Shown piece by piece: positions 31,553 through 32,306 of a DNA stretch of 32,306 nt. Location of the stretch: NCBI GenBank assembly GCA_947449495.1, contig CANFSB010000016.1:1-32306 (forward strand), given 5' to 3'. Position 1 is the first letter of the stretch; the number at the start of each line of letters is the position of its first letter. Source of the stretch: Pseudomonadota bacterium. GTDB taxonomy: Bacteria; Pseudomonadota; Gammaproteobacteria; Steroidobacterales; Steroidobacteraceae. The notes below the pieces were generated by a model that saw nothing but the letters and a program-made list of their open reading frames with translations, made no database searches and was not told the origin of the DNA. The translations under genes were made by a program, and so were the position numbers.

Positions 31553-32306
31553 GACGCAATGCCTGCGCAGGTGCCGTGCGCGACGCACGCCAGGCCGGAT
31601 ACAGCGTGGCCAGCGCGCACAACAGGAAGGCCACGCCACCGACTTGCAGCACATCCAGCCACTGCACGCGAGCGGGAAGATCACTCATGAAGTACACCTT
31701 CGCATCGAGGAAGCTCTGACCGGTGACGCGCTCGAGTGCGTGCACCAACATTTGGAGATTGTGCGATATCAGCGCGCCGAGCAATGTGCCCAGCGCAATG
31801 CCGGCAAGGCCGATCAACACGCCTTGCAGTCCGAACGCCAGCAGCAGACTGCGCGGTGATGCGCCCAAGGTGCGCAGGATGGCGATGTCTGATTGCTTGT
31901 CTTTAACGATCATCACCAGCGTTGCTACGATGTTAAATGCTGCCACACCCACCACCATCAGCAGGATCACAAACAACATCGACTTGGTCATTTGGATGGA
32001 GCGGAAAAAGTTGGCGTGGTTGCGTGTCCAATCACTGACATAGAAGCCACCCCCCAATGACAGCGCCAACTCCCGCACCACAGCAGGTGCCTGTAGCGGA
32101 TCAGCCAATGCCAGTCGTATACCGGTAACGCCCTCGCCCATGCGATACAAGCGTGCTGCATCCTGGATGTTGACCAAGGCCAGGCCCCGGTCAAACTCAT
32201 ACATACCGGCACGAAACACACCAGTGACCGTGAACCGACGCATGCGCGGCATGATGCCGGTCGGCGTGGCCGAACCCTGTGGGGCAATCAGCACCACACT
32301 GTCTCC
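31545..32306 (-). CDS. LolC/LolE-family lipoprotein-releasing permease, C-terminal part
   Basis: 254 codons are visible up to the right edge; the gene continues beyond 32306, so the N-terminus and first helix are missing. The visible part starts with the end of the periplasmic domain ([11 protein letters not shown], then [20 protein letters not shown]) and has three membrane helices: [39 protein letters not shown] and [20 protein letters not shown]. The motif [17 protein letters not shown] is the cytoplasmic coupling helix of FtsX-type permeases, and the end PAQALRHE is characteristic of LolC/E. Whether it is LolC, LolE or a single merged type cannot be told. Confidence 0.92.
   Translation of the reverse strand, partial: GDSVVLIAPQGSATPTGIMPRMRRFTVTGVFRAGMYEFDRGLALVNIQDAARLYRMGEGVTGIRLALADPLQAPAVVRELALSLGGGFYVSDWTRNHANFFRSIQMTKSMLFVILLMVVGVAAFNIVATLVMIVKDKQSDIAILRTLGASPRSLLLAFGLQGVLIGLAGIALGTLLGALISHNLQMLVHALERVTGQSFLDAKVYFMSDLPARVQWLDVLQVGGVAFLLCALATLYPAWRASRTAPAQALRHE

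Noticed and set aside
1-32306. CRISPR arrays, tRNA or rRNA genes, IS elements, integrases, toxin-antitoxin or defence genes
   Set aside because: No regularly spaced repeats, cloverleaf-like sequences, transposase motifs or small paired toxin-antitoxin genes were seen; the window is dense with metabolic and envelope genes.

Overview
The window reads as a GC-rich chromosomal segment of a gammaproteobacterium. The best argument is the right end. LolC/E, LolD, a DUF2062 protein, ComEC, ExbB, ExbD, LpxK, a Trm112-like protein and KdsB lie in the order known from Pseudomonas and related gammaproteobacteria, here with MsbA between ExbD and LpxK. Coding density is very high. Almost everything is on the minus strand, in chains of genes that overlap by 4-8 bases. 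No tRNA, rRNA, CRISPR array, insertion sequence or phage gene was seen, and no stretch above 300 bases lacks a gene.

Layout, left to right. (1) 1-544: tail of a membrane glycosyltransferase-like protein (+). (2) 552-6944 (-): a MarR regulator, a DUF3237 protein, a FadB-like beta-oxidation enzyme, a fumarylpyruvate-hydrolase-like FAH protein, a Bcr/CflA exporter and a Na+/H+ antiporter-like membrane protein. This looks like a catabolic operon of unknown substrate. (3) 7061-9502 (-): a circularly permuted ATP-grasp protein and its alpha-E partner. (4) 9572-14925: a homoprotocatechuate-type meta-cleavage locus arranged divergently. The minus arm has HpaF isomerase, HpaE dehydrogenase and a two-subunit LigA/LigB ring-cleavage dioxygenase. 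The plus arm has a DapA-type aldolase, an FAH-family enzyme and the regulator HpaR. (5) 14930-20833 (-): a complete soluble NAD+-dependent formate dehydrogenase operon, fdsG-fdsB-fdsA-fdhD-fdsD. (6) 20991-22720 (-): a MarR regulator and glutathione-dependent formaldehyde dehydrogenase. (7) 22747-32306: DUF2721, KdsB, Trm112, LpxK, MsbA, ExbD, ExbB and ComEC (all -), a DUF2062 protein (+), then LolD and a LolC/E-type permease (-).

Functionally there are three blocks. Aromatic-acid catabolism (regions 2 and 4) would deliver pyruvate, C4 units and acyl-CoAs. Blocks 5 and 6 form a C1 route: formaldehyde goes through S-hydroxymethylglutathione to formate, then to CO2 and NADH; the S-formylglutathione hydrolase is not in the window. 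Block 7 is outer-envelope biogenesis: Kdo activation, lipid A 4'-phosphorylation and flipping, and lipoprotein release.

The points most worth a second look are: the LigAB-for-HpaD and DapA-for-HpaI substitutions in the homoprotocatechuate locus; a ComEC whose metallo-beta-lactamase domain has lost its metal-binding motifs; a 20-bp-period palindrome array upstream of the formate dehydrogenase operon, with a 12-base element shared with the neighbouring marR leader; and three consecutive stem-loops, one with a GAAA tetraloop, in the adhC-marR gap. I found no clear evidence of a wholly new system such as a defence island.
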